From: a bacterium
GTDB taxonomy: Bacteria; Krumholzibacteriota; Krumholzibacteriia; LZORAL124-64-63
NCBI GenBank assembly: GCA_030635025.1
Contig: DAOVZQ010000005.1
Location: forward strand, 1-15,488
Length of the DNA: 15,488 nucleotides
Direction: 5' to 3'
The notes beneath the pieces are model-generated. The model saw only the letters and a list, made by a program, of their open reading frames with translations. It was not told where the DNA came from and did no database searches. Position numbers and translations under genes: made by a program. This document shows, in pieces, positions 7,993 to 14,733 of this stretch. Within the stretch, counting starts at the first letter, position 1. Every line of letters begins with the position of its first letter.

Positions 7993-8019
7993 AGTATCAA
8001 ATACAGCCTTGACGGTCAA
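7991..8019 (-). promoter_or_regulatory. Candidate promoter of the secreted small-protein gene
   Basis: On the minus strand TTGACC (complement of 8014-8019) is followed 17 bases later by TACTTT (7991-7996), or 15 bases later by GATACT (7993-7998). The -35 is good and the -10 mediocre. It lies 55-83 bases upstream of the ATG at 7936. Confidence 0.4.
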
Positions 8020-8081
8020 CCCACCACCGCACCGTCCAATACGTCTTGCCGAAACGAGTCGCGAATCCTCACACATCCTGC

Positions 8082-8119
8082 TGTGAACAGTCACACCTAA
8101 TCGTCTCATAACATATGAT
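8082..8119 (+). promoter_or_regulatory. Possible activator-dependent promoter upstream of the lipoprotein gene
   Basis: TGTGA-N4-TCACA (8082-8095) is an inverted repeat resembling a CRP/FNR-type site but with 4 instead of 6 bases between half-sites. A TATGAT (8114-8119) lies downstream with no recognisable -35. If transcription starts near 8126, the repeat is centred near -38, close to a class II activator position. A third half-site, TCACA, lies at 8069-8073. Confidence 0.25.
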
Positions 8120-8166
8120 AAAGCCCTATCCTGCCGTATTTAGACCATCCCACGTAGGCACATCTC

Positions 8167-8196
8167 TTGCAGACACAAGCTCAGACTCACGATAAC
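8167..8196 (+). promoter_or_regulatory. Candidate proximal promoter of the lipoprotein gene
   Basis: TTGCAG (8167-8172), an 18-base spacer, and GATAAC (8191-8196) match the sigma70 boxes at four of six positions each. The SD GGAGGGAG follows at 8210-8217, 6 bases before the ATG at 8224. Confidence 0.35.
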
Positions 8197-8223
8197 GATT
8201 CATAGTGTTGGAGGGAGACGACC

Positions 8224-10161
8224 ATGATCACACGCACCGAAATCCACCCCATCCGCGGCTGGCTGTTGGTATTGACCCTGCTCGGGGTTTGCATCCTCAC
8301 CCTGGGCCTGAGCGGTTGCAGCGATGATCCCGCCGGACCGGGCGAAACACCGGACGCGAACAAGGCCGCAGCGATGACAGGCAGTATCCAGGGTCCCGCC
8401 GTCGTCGACGGCACCCTCTCCGATCTGGACATGTTCCAGAGTCCGCTCGCCGGCCTGGCCGCCGATGCCGGTATCTATCAGGAAACCCCGATGGACGGAG
8501 GCTGGGGCGGCGAAGGCGTTGACTACGGCTACCCCAGCAAGGCCGCTATGGCCGCCGCCGGTTTCCAGGGCGCCGAAAAAATAGCGGCGACCGGACGAGC
8601 CGCCGTCAACGGACATGACAGTCCCAAACAGCGGCTGACACTCGCGTACATGGAGAACCCCGGCAAGGCCGGCGGCGACACCATCGCCGTGGTCTACTAC
8701 GACACCGCCGACAGCACCGGGCTGGACGCCTTGTTGGAGACGGACGAGACCGACATCGTGCGACTGGTATCGCAGCGTGCCTATCCGAACGCCGGACCGT
8801 TGCAGATCGCCGACCGAGCGACCGAGATCGTCTTCGACAGCAACGGCACCCTCGAAACCGGCGAAGACGACGCCTACCATTCGGTCAACTTCAGCACCAC
8901 GCGCAGCAGCGGTGAAGTGACCACGGCCGTCCTCGAACCGGTCGGCGACCCCGGCCCCATGGAATCCGGCGTGGAGGTGCGCTCCTACCAGCGCATCGAT
9001 GACCCCCTCTTCCATCCCCTGCAGGCCTGGTACATGGCGGAGATCCGTCTCGACCTGGGCGACTTCCGGGTCGACGGCGATGAGACCTTCCACGCCTTGA
9101 CCGCCACGGTCCACTGGCGCACCGGCGCAGAGCACACCGCGAGCCTGGCCCCCGTCGAGGACGAAGCGATCGAGCCGGATACGGACGTTCGTGCCGTAGG
9201 CGCCTTCACGGCCCGACCCGACAACGACTGGCTCGAATCCACGGCCGACACCCTGCTGGTGCGCATGGGCGACCTGGACGACGATACCGACGACCTGCTT
9301 TACCGGATCAGCCGCGCCTCGGTCTTCGACGGCACGGCCGCCGACGGCGGACACCCGCGCAGCTACGTGCTCATGGTTCCCGACGAGCCAGTCCTCCCCG
9401 GCGACGAGCCCTGCGGCGGCGAAGCCATGCAGGACGTGCACTACCACGAAGACTGGTGGTTGTCGCATCTGAATCGCAGCGCCGATATCGACTGCGACGG
9501 CAGCGGGTCCCTGACCGACACCATGGACTTCCGCGACGGCTCCAGCTACACCCGCACGATCACCTGGGACGGCCAGGGCGCCGCCACGGTCTCCGAAAAC
9601 CGCGCCGACGGCACCGTCGTGGCGGGCGCCTTCAACGAAACCACCGGCGACTACTCCCTGGTAACCACCTTCCCCTCCGGCCACGACCCCGTCTCGCGGG
9701 ATCGCCACGGCACCTCGCTCGACGGTTCGATCGAGGCCTGGGAAATCGTCACCTGGCAGGACGCCCATCCCGACACGACCTACTTCACGGCCGTCGAATC
9801 CGGCGACGAGACGACCGCGAGCGGCTACCGCGTAGACGGCGACGACCGCGAGGCCTTCACCCTCACCAGCGACTCCGACGGTAACGCCAGCGGCGTCTGG
9901 TCCCACATCGACGGCTCCGAGGGTCAGTTCGAAATTGAGATGCTCGAGGGCGGTGGCTCGCACCTGACCTTCGCCGCGAGCGATCCGGCCGCCGACGGCA
10001 GTCCCAGCGTCACCGGCGAGGTCTGGTACGCACCCGACGGCAGCGGCACCGGCACGATCACGTTCACACAGTACGGGAACTCCGTGACCTATACGGTGAA
10101 CTTCGGTCCGGACGGCGTAGGCGAACTGGAAGACGAGGCAGGCAACACGATCCTGCTTTAG
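8224..10161 (+). CDS. Large acidic lipoprotein of unknown function
   Basis: A 645-residue protein with a very good SD (GGAGGGAG, 8210-8217). The N-terminus is a lipoprotein signal: hydrophobic WLLVLTLLGVCILTLG followed by the lipobox L-S-G-C with C32 as lipidated residue, then an S-D-D-P-A-G-P-G tether. The mature protein is rich in Asp, Glu, Gly and Thr and poor in Lys. Residues about 60-390 have no family I recognise. Two Cys, C397 and C424, bracket a short WWLSHLNRS segment and could form a disulfide. From about 425 to the end there are repeated short beta-hairpin units (DGSSYTRTITWDGQGAATVS; GTGTITFTQYGNSVTYTVNF), as in a repetitive beta-sheet surface protein. It is monocistronic, with its own promoter candidates and a strong terminator. 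It is probably anchored in the outer membrane. I do not recognise it and assign no function. Confidence 0.85.
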   Translation: MITRTEIHPIRGWLLVLTLLGVCILTLGLSGCSDDPAGPGETPDANKAAAMTGSIQGPAVVDGTLSDLDMFQSPLAGLAADAGIYQETPMDGGWGGEGVDYGYPSKAAMAAAGFQGAEKIAATGRAAVNGHDSPKQRLTLAYMENPGKAGGDTIAVVYYDTADSTGLDALLETDETDIVRLVSQRAYPNAGPLQIADRATEIVFDSNGTLETGEDDAYHSVNFSTTRSSGEVTTAVLEPVGDPGPMESGVEVRSYQRIDDPLFHPLQAWYMAEIRLDLGDFRVDGDETFHALTATVHWRTGAEHTASLAPVEDEAIEPDTDVRAVGAFTARPDNDWLESTADTLLVRMGDLDDDTDDLLYRISRASVFDGTAADGGHPRSYVLMVPDEPVLPGDEPCGGEAMQDVHYHEDWWLSHLNRSADIDCDGSGSLTDTMDFRDGSSYTRTITWDGQGAATVSENRADGTVVAGAFNETTGDYSLVTTFPSGHDPVSRDRHGTSLDGSIEAWEIVTWQDAHPDTTYFTAVESGDETTASGYRVDGDDREAFTLTSDSDGNASGVWSHIDGSEGQFEIEMLEGGGSHLTFAASDPAADGSPSVTGEVWYAPDGSGTGTITFTQYGNSVTYTVNFGPDGVGELEDEAGNTILL

Positions 10162-10195
10162 ATCCCGACAAGCGGGACACGAGACGAGACAAGCA

Positions 10196-10226
10196 GGGGT
10201 GGCCGCAAGGCCACCCCCGTTTCTTT
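10196..10226 (+). terminator. Intrinsic terminator of the lipoprotein gene
   Basis: GGGGTGGCC (10196-10204) pairs perfectly with GGCCACCCC (10209-10217) around a GCAA tetraloop (GNRA type), followed by GTTTCTTT. It lies 35 bases after the stop. A smaller hairpin, TCCCG-ACAAG-CGGGA (10163-10177), precedes it. Confidence 0.88.
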
Positions 10227-10277
10227 GATCCCACTAACCGGGGAAATGCCACACGACGAACACAACGCCCAGCTACT

Positions 10278-10394
10278 TCATGTCGCCAGGGCCTGGGGCG
10301 TGGCCTGAAAGTTAGAGAGCCGCTTATGCAGGTCCAGTTGCTGCTCACGCTCCCTCGCTTCCGGGGAAGGGGGCAGGAGGGGCCCGCCGGGCAT
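10278..10394 (-). other. 38-codon mini-ORF or dispersed-repeat remnant in the 10162-10440 gap
   Basis: In the 279-base gap between convergent genes, the minus strand reads from ATG 10394 to a TGA at 10278. The product begins MPGGPLLPPSPEARERE and continues QQLDLHKRLSNFQATPQALA, with one more residue. A GGAG lies 4 bases upstream of the ATG. The predicted peptide has a hydrophilic helical middle and no signal or membrane segment. The Pro/Arg-rich opening resembles the conceptual translations of GC-rich intergenic repeats in many bacterial genomes, so it may be a repeat copy and not a gene. It begins 46 bases past the MarC stop. Confidence 0.25.
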
Positions 10395-10440
10395 CGGTCT
10401 CCGGGCGCGAGCATATTTAACTGGGCCCCGGAATCGCCCG

Positions 10441-11100
10441 TTAGTCCATCAGGCCGCGAATGACCGGCGTGAAACCATCGATGATCAGTTGCACCGCAAT
10501 GACGGTCACCAGCAACCCCATCAACTTTTCCACGATCTTCAGACCGGTGCGCCCCACGCGCCGCATGACCAGATCGGCTCCCATGAGAATCGCGCCGGTC
10601 GCCAGCAGGATGGCCACCACTCCGGCCAACACCAGCAGCTTGCCCATGTTGCCCGCGGGCGCCTGGCTCACCAGCACCATCACCGTGGTAATGGACCCCG
10701 GTCCGGCAATCAGGGGAATCGCCAGGGGCGTGACGGACGGGTCGTCGTCCTCGTCCACATCGCTATCCTCCTGGTCGCGCGCGAAGGCCTTGCGGATGCC
10801 CGTGCGCCAGCGCCGCGGTTTCGATTGGAGCATGTCCAGTCCGATCCCGAAAAAGATCACGCCGCCCGCAATGCGGAACGCGTTTATGGTGATCCCGAAA
10901 AGGTGCAGCAACTGGTGACCGAAGAGCGTGAAGATGAGCAGCACGAAGAAGGCCACGGACAGGGCCTTGATCAGTACCTTGCGCTGACGGCTGCGCTCCA
11001 TGTCCGAGGTGAGACCGCTGAAGAACGGGATGCATCCCAACGGATCGATCACCGCAAAGAGCGACGAAAAAGCGAAGAGCAGAAAGGCCGTGGTTCCCAT
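10441..11100 (-). CDS. MarC family integral membrane protein
   Basis: A 219-residue inner-membrane protein. The ATG at 11098-11100 is chosen because GGGAGG (11107-11112) lies 6 bases upstream; an in-frame start at 11121 would add seven residues without an SD. The sequence shows the MarC/YhgN (UPF0056) pattern of six membrane helices at about 3-22, 42-62, 68-90, 122-143, 154-174 and 188-210. The family signatures are FAVIDPLGCIPFF at 15-27 and PLAIPLIAGPGSITTVMVL at 125-143. The loop between helices 3 and 4 (about 96-121) is basic then strongly acidic (DSDVDEDDD) and cytoplasmic or periplasmic depending on topology. Despite the historical name 'multiple antibiotic resistance', the family's transport role is poorly defined, and amino-acid export has been proposed for some members. 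It appears monocistronic, separated from the DUF4252 gene by a hairpin. Confidence 0.95.
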   Translation of the reverse strand: MGTTAFLLFAFSSLFAVIDPLGCIPFFSGLTSDMERSRQRKVLIKALSVAFFVLLIFTLFGHQLLHLFGITINAFRIAGGVIFFGIGLDMLQSKPRRWRTGIRKAFARDQEDSDVDEDDDPSVTPLAIPLIAGPGSITTVMVLVSQAPAGNMGKLLVLAGVVAILLATGAILMGADLVMRRVGRTGLKIVEKLMGLLVTVIAVQLIIDGFTPVIRGLMD

Positions 11101-11200
11101 GAGACACCTCCCACAAAACATGCGTGTGCGGCCCCTGTGGGGACCGTAGAGGCCGGTAAGGTGTGTCCGGGCAAAGGGGAAGTCAACCCTAGTGAAGACG

Positions 11201-11246
11201 GTCTGAAACAGACGAGCCGGGCGGCCTCGTCACGAGATCGCCCGGC
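11201..11246 (-). terminator. Large interrupted hairpin after the DUF4252 gene
   Basis: GCCGGGCG (11216-11223) pairs with CGCCCGGC (11239-11246). Inside, CTCG (11226-11229) pairs with CGAG (11233-11236), with two unpaired bases per side. In the minus direction a second hairpin follows at once, GTCTG-N3-CAGAC (11201-11213). It starts 21 bases after the stop at 11268. There is only a short TTT and no real T-run, so it may be a weak or factor-assisted terminator or an mRNA 3'-end structure. Confidence 0.5.
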
Positions 11247-11267
11247 CCCCTGTCTGCTTCGAAACGA

Positions 11268-11846
11268 TCAGTCGAATTCCACATCGTGCATGCTGACGCC
11301 CTGATCCTCCAACTCGTCGAGAAAATGGTCCAGGCTCTCGCCGTGCAGCTTGCCGGCCATCTTCAACAGGTAGGCCAGATCCAGGTGTCCGACCACGTTC
11401 ACGAAAGAGACTTCCTCCCCCGGCTCGTAGGCCACGACCATCAGACCGACCATGTCGCCGTCCACCGACCGGGTGCTGACGGTGACGATCTCGTCGTCAT
11501 TCTTGACGTAGATCAGGCGTTTCCAATCCTTGTCCTTCAGCATCTTCGAGATCTTCGCGACGGCCTTGTCGACGGCCTTGGACTCCTCGTCCATGGAGAA
11601 GGACTTGACCCGGATCGACCGGATCATCTTGAAGACTTCCGCCATTTCATCGTCGCCGAGGTTTTCCGCGTCGGCGGCGGCACTGATCAGGGCGGGACCC
11701 AGGTCGATGTCCTGGATCTCGTCGGCGTCGTCGGGGATATCGATCCATTCCAGGTCGATATAGCCGGGATCCTTTTCCAGATCACCGGCCAGAACGGGTG
11801 AAACGACCAGGATCAACAACACGAACAACAGGCTCAGGGCTTTCAT
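11268..11846 (-). CDS. Exported DUF4252 protein, third gene of the sigma/anti-sigma operon
   Basis: A 192-residue protein with a strong SD (AAGGAGG, 11853-11859, 6 bases before the ATG). Residues 1-20 are a Sec signal (MKALSLLFVLLILVVSPVLA). The mature chain matches DUF4252: GYIDLEWIDIP, a VFKMIRSIRVKSF helix-strand, ISKMLKDKDWKRLIYVKNDDE, VGLMVVAYEPGEEVSFVNVVG and DLAYLLKMAGKL. It is lysine- and acid-rich and lacks Cys. Its ATG overlaps the anti-sigma stop as ATGA, so translation is likely coupled. By general knowledge DUF4252 genes recur beside ECF sigma/anti-sigma pairs, which suggests an extracytoplasmic part in sensing or feedback. No biochemical activity is established and no catalytic motif is seen. 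Confidence 0.88.
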   Translation of the reverse strand: MKALSLLFVLLILVVSPVLAGDLEKDPGYIDLEWIDIPDDADEIQDIDLGPALISAAADAENLGDDEMAEVFKMIRSIRVKSFSMDEESKAVDKAVAKISKMLKDKDWKRLIYVKNDDEIVTVSTRSVDGDMVGLMVVAYEPGEEVSFVNVVGHLDLAYLLKMAGKLHGESLDHFLDELEDQGVSMHDVEFD

Positions 11847-12418
11847 CCTTGTCCTCCTTCGAGGGAAGAGGCGAGGGTCTTCACCGATTTGGTGACGACC
11901 CCGGGCAATCGCTGCCCGAACACCTCGCTGATTGTCGACTTCTCGGTTTTTTCTATGATGCGGGCGGCCAGCGCCAGGGTGAAGCGGACCTCCCCGCGGG
12001 CTGTGAGGATTTCTTCTTCGGACCAGGTCTGTTCACTCGTCTCGGCCACCGGATCGACGATCGCCCGCTCGGAGCTCGGAACGACGAAGACGAGAGCGAG
12101 CACGGCGGCTGCCGCGAGCATGCCCACCGCCGCTCGCCGCCGGCCATGGAATCCGATGCGGCGGATCGCCGCTCGCGCTCGATTCTCGTCCGCGTCCACG
12201 GCCGCCATGACGGCGTCCGTCACCCGGTCGGGACAAGGGATCAGGGGCATCGACGCCAGGGTGTCTCGCAGCGTCCGTTCCCGGAGTAATTCGCCGCGGC
12301 AGCCCTGACACGCGACGAGGTGCCGCTCCACTTCGGCATGTTCGTCGGGGCCCAGGTCTCCCGCAGCGTAGGAAGTCAGCAGGATCTCGATCCTGTCGCA
12401 ACCGGTGTCGAAGGTCAT
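11843..12418 (-). CDS. Zinc-finger anti-sigma factor, single-pass membrane protein
   Basis: A 191-residue protein. The ATG at 12416-12418 is chosen because it overlaps the sigma stop as ATGA, has GGGAG (12424-12428) upstream, and begins the conserved domain. A reading from 12772 would add 118 Arg/Pro-rich residues that are the out-of-frame shadow of the sigma gene. The N-terminal cytoplasmic zf-HC2/ZAS domain has H33-x3-C37-x2-C40, with C7 as probable fourth zinc ligand (GCDRIEILLTSYAAGDL). A membrane helix spans about 96-114 after the basic stop GRRRAA. The remaining roughly 75 residues would be periplasmic and are mostly helical (EEEILTARGEVRFTLALAAR). By family knowledge it holds the co-encoded ECF sigma factor inactive until an envelope signal arrives. 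No site-1 or site-2 protease gene is in the window. Confidence 0.9.
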   Translation of the reverse strand: MTFDTGCDRIEILLTSYAAGDLGPDEHAEVERHLVACQGCRGELLRERTLRDTLASMPLIPCPDRVTDAVMAAVDADENRARAAIRRIGFHGRRRAAVGMLAAAAVLALVFVVPSSERAIVDPVAETSEQTWSEEEILTARGEVRFTLALAARIIEKTEKSTISEVFGQRLPGVVTKSVKTLASSLEGGQG

Positions 12419-12966
12419 GTCGTCTCCCGTTCCAGAACAGCCCCGCACTCCGCGCCCAGTTCGAGTGCGCCGCGCAAGGCCTTGCGGGCGCGATGGATCT
12501 GGACCTTCACGGTGCTCGTCTTCTTCTCCAGTATGCGGGCGATCTCCTCGATCTTCATGCCCTGGAAGTAGTGCATCATCACGGCGCTGCGCGTCTCCTC
12601 GTGCAGGACGGACATGGCATCGAGCAGGAGCGTCCGGGTCTGCTCCCGCACCAGGCCGTGGTCGGGTCCGGCGGCCAGGGCTGCCGATGCGGCCTGTTCC
12701 ACGGCGAGCTTCATCTCGGGTCGGGCCACGTAATTCCGTGCCGTTCGCCGCCGTCGCGTATGATCGATACACAGGTTGTGGGCCACACGGATCAGCCAGG
12801 CCTCGACACGGTCGGGGTCGACCTCGTCCCGCTTCCGCCAGAGGCGGAGGAAGGCGTCCTGGGTCACGTCTTCGGCGTCGTCCCTGTCGCGAAGACAGTA
12901 GACGCTGTAGCTGAAGACGCGGTCCCGGTGGGTCCGCAGGATTTCTATGAACGCGTTTTTATCCAT
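12415..12966 (-). CDS. ECF-type RNA polymerase sigma factor
   Basis: A 183-residue sigma70-family protein with only regions 2 and 4. Region 2 is at about 5-75: RVFSYSVYCLRDRDDAEDVTQDAFLRLW in two adjoining blocks for 2.1-2.2, and WLIRVAHNLCIDHTRRRR for 2.3-2.4. Region 4 is at about 111-165: LDAMSVLHEETRSAVMMHYF, then the helix-turn-helix MKIEEIARILEKKTSTVKVQ and IHRARKALR. The start is ATG 12964-12966, and the product opens directly on helix 1 of region 2. There is no SD, but a candidate ECF promoter ends only 11 bases upstream, so the mRNA may be nearly leaderless. The stop overlaps the anti-sigma start (ATGA). It would direct RNA polymerase to envelope-response promoters, probably including its own. 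Confidence 0.95.
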   Translation of the reverse strand: MDKNAFIEILRTHRDRVFSYSVYCLRDRDDAEDVTQDAFLRLWRKRDEVDPDRVEAWLIRVAHNLCIDHTRRRRTARNYVARPEMKLAVEQAASAALAAGPDHGLVREQTRTLLLDAMSVLHEETRSAVMMHYFQGMKIEEIARILEKKTSTVKVQIHRARKALRGALELGAECGAVLERETT

Positions 12967-12977
12967 GGCAGGACTAG

Positions 12978-13004
12978 GACGTGCGACAGGGGGGCGTGGT
13001 TACA
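12978..13004 (-). promoter_or_regulatory. Candidate autoregulated ECF promoter of the sigma operon
   Basis: On the minus strand TGTAAC (complement of 12999-13004) is followed by 17 bases and CGTC (complement of 12978-12981). AAC-containing -35 and CGTC -10 boxes 16-17 bases apart are the usual ECF promoter form. The -10 ends 11 bases before the sigma ATG, so the leader would be only a few bases. A perfect 12-bp palindrome, TTTCGATCGAAA (13006-13017), sits directly upstream of the -35 and could bind a second regulator. The whole promoter fits in the 59 bases between the neighbouring gene's stop (13026) and the ATG. Confidence 0.6.
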
Positions 13005-13025
13005 TTTTCGATCGAAATCGCTGTA

Positions 13026-14471
13026 TCAATCTACATAGCCCAGGGTTTGCAGCCGTCGCTTCTCGGCTTCGCTGAGCGAGGCGGGCATGGCCTTACCGTC
13101 GGCGGTGACGGGTCTCTCCCGATCGAATTTGGTCCAGAACTTCGTGGTCAGCTCCTCCAGGATCCCGGGCTCGTGCGCCGACAGGTCCAGTCGTTCATAG
13201 GGATCGCTGTCGAGCCGGTAGAGTGCGTATCGCTCCTCGTCCCTTTCGCGGAAATACATGAGTTTCCAGGGGTACTCGATCAGGACCTTGCAGAAGCGGT
13301 CCGGAGCCGAGCCCTGCTCGGCCAGCAGGGCACGCAACCCGATCTCGGCCCGTCCCAGCAGCGCCGCGGCCAGATTATGGCCCTCCAGATCGTCGGGCGC
13401 ATCCAACCCGGCCACATCCAGAACCGTCGGCAGGATGTCGAGCGTGGAGACGGGATCGGCGATCACGCGTCCGGCTCCCCGGTTGCCCGGCAGCTTGATG
13501 ATCAGGGGGACATGTATGGTTTCCTGATAGGGCAGATAATGCGTGAAGAAGATGTTGTGATCCATGAGGTGCTCGCCGTGATCGGCCGTCAGCACGATAA
13601 GCATGTCGTCGTAGAGGCCCATCTCCTTCAGACCCGTGAGCAGACGCCCCACGTGTTCGTCGGTATAGGTGACTTCGGCGGCGTACTGGGCCGTCGGGTA
13701 ACCCCAATCGGTGACGCCTTCGAGCCAGTCGTACATACCGGACTGCTTGCTGTCGTCGAGCAGGGTGTGCGAGGCCATGATCGTGTCGACGATCGGTTCG
13801 CCCGGGGCGCGCGCATCGCGGTCGAAGTAGTAGATGGTGTCGTAGGGCGGCGGCGGCGTATAGGGCGCATGAGGATCATAATAGTGGGTGAGCATATAGA
13901 ACGGCTTGTCGTGAAAACGCTTGAGATACTCCAGGGACAGGGATGTGATGGACGTGGCCCGATCAATCTTCTGTAGCTGCTGAGGCAGGCCGATGTCCGC
14001 ATTGTATCCTTGAGTCATACCGTAGGTCTCGGTGAGATAGGGTACGCCCATGAAACCGACCGTGTTGTAGCCGGCCTCATCGAAGTACTCGGCGATGGTC
14101 GTCTGGTCCTCACCCAGCCTCTGATAATCGCCGCCGATGGCGCCATGATGATACGGCATCCGGCCGGTAAAAATCGACGCGAACGACGGCAGGGTCCAGG
14201 GCGCCGTCGAGATGCAGCGCTCGAAACGGATGCCGTCGCGGGCCAGGGCCTCCATATGGGGTGTGAGCACACCGGACTGTTCGGTATTGCAGACATGATC
14301 CGCACGCACGGTATCGAGCCCGATCAGCAGGACGTTCGGCGTCTCAGGCCATTGGATGCCCGTCTTGACCGCAGCGGGCTTGCCGGGACGCAACATGAGA
14401 TAGGCCGCGACGGCCAAAACCACTACGACCAGGACCAACGAGAACAACGTGCGGGGTTTCATCCTGCTCAT
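13026..14471 (-). CDS. Membrane-anchored sulfatase-fold (alkaline phosphatase superfamily) protein
   Basis: A 481-residue protein. The ATG at 14469-14471 has GAGG (14477-14480) 5 bases upstream and begins MSRMKPRTLFSLVLVVVVLA, a signal anchor with helix at about 9-28. A reading from 14585 adds 38 residues ahead of the anchor without support. Catalytic-domain landmarks are PNVLLIGLDTVRADHV (45-60, metal ligand D53), APWTLPSFASIFTGR (90-104), YYDPHAPY (197-204), VLTADHGEHL (metal ligands D297 and H298) and HVPLIIKLP (K326). The end, RRLQTLGYVD, is typical of bacterial sulfatase-like proteins. The formylglycine motif C/S-x-P-x-R reads T93-L-P-S-F here, so modification to formylglycine is not possible. 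Phospho- or sulfo-transfer with Thr as nucleophile, or another hydrolase activity, is likelier than classical arylsulfatase. It faces the periplasm; the substrate is unknown. No clear promoter is seen in the 262 bases upstream. Confidence 0.9.
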   Translation of the reverse strand: MSRMKPRTLFSLVLVVVVLAVAAYLMLRPGKPAAVKTGIQWPETPNVLLIGLDTVRADHVCNTEQSGVLTPHMEALARDGIRFERCISTAPWTLPSFASIFTGRMPYHHGAIGGDYQRLGEDQTTIAEYFDEAGYNTVGFMGVPYLTETYGMTQGYNADIGLPQQLQKIDRATSITSLSLEYLKRFHDKPFYMLTHYYDPHAPYTPPPPYDTIYYFDRDARAPGEPIVDTIMASHTLLDDSKQSGMYDWLEGVTDWGYPTAQYAAEVTYTDEHVGRLLTGLKEMGLYDDMLIVLTADHGEHLMDHNIFFTHYLPYQETIHVPLIIKLPGNRGAGRVIADPVSTLDILPTVLDVAGLDAPDDLEGHNLAAALLGRAEIGLRALLAEQGSAPDRFCKVLIEYPWKLMYFRERDEERYALYRLDSDPYERLDLSAHEPGILEELTTKFWTKFDRERPVTADGKAMPASLSEAEKRRLQTLGYVD

Positions 14472-14680
14472 GACGACCTCGGGCATGGGAAGCGGCGTGA
14501 AGCGAGCACAGGACAAGGGTAACGCCAGGTGAGGCCGTGAGGCAACCCGTGAGTCGTGCGGCACGTCGATGGAGGCGACAGACACGGGGACTTCATCGGG
14601 ACAAGACCATTTGCGCCGATATGATCCGGGCGTCGGCTACAAGACGAATCAAGTACACACCGTCGGATAAACATGTCTCC

Positions 14681-14701
14681 TTCCCCTGGCCTGAAGGGGA
14701 A
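14681..14701 (-). terminator. Hairpin after the membrane glycosyltransferase-like gene
   Basis: TTCCCCT (14681-14687) pairs with AGGGGAA (14695-14701) around a 7-base loop, beginning 32 bases past the stop at 14734 in the minus direction. No T-run follows, so it is a non-canonical terminator at best. The rest of the gap 14472-14733 shows nothing I can support. Confidence 0.3.
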
Positions 14702-14733
14702 AACCAGAACCTTCGAGGACCCGCAAGCCACAT

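Noticed and set aside
8200..9963. 587-codon minus-strand ORF opposite the lipoprotein
   Set aside because: Gly/Val-rich shadow of the GC-rich lipoprotein frame. The plus strand has the lipobox, strong SD and terminator; the antisense product has no recognisable domain.
10064..10414. 116-codon minus-strand ORF overlapping the lipoprotein 3' end
   Set aside because: Runs through the terminator and into the coding region of the opposite-strand lipoprotein; Arg/Pro/Ser-rich product without any conserved feature.
10489..11304. 271-codon plus-strand ORF across the MarC gene
   Set aside because: Antisense to an unambiguous MarC family gene; His/Gln/Arg-rich composition without domains.
12419..12772. 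118-residue N-terminal extension of the anti-sigma factor
   Set aside because: It is the out-of-frame shadow of the sigma gene (Arg/Pro-rich). The ATG at 12418 with SD and ATGA overlap begins the conserved zinc-finger domain.
14468..14731. Minus-strand ORF between the GT39-like and sulfatase-fold genes, whose TGA overlaps the sulfatase-fold ATG
   Set aside because: The ATGA overlap and an AAGGAG close to an internal ATG (14674) are tempting, but the peptide is Cys/Pro/Arg/Ser-rich with no domain or signal, the SD is too close to the ATG, and the region also carries a hairpin.
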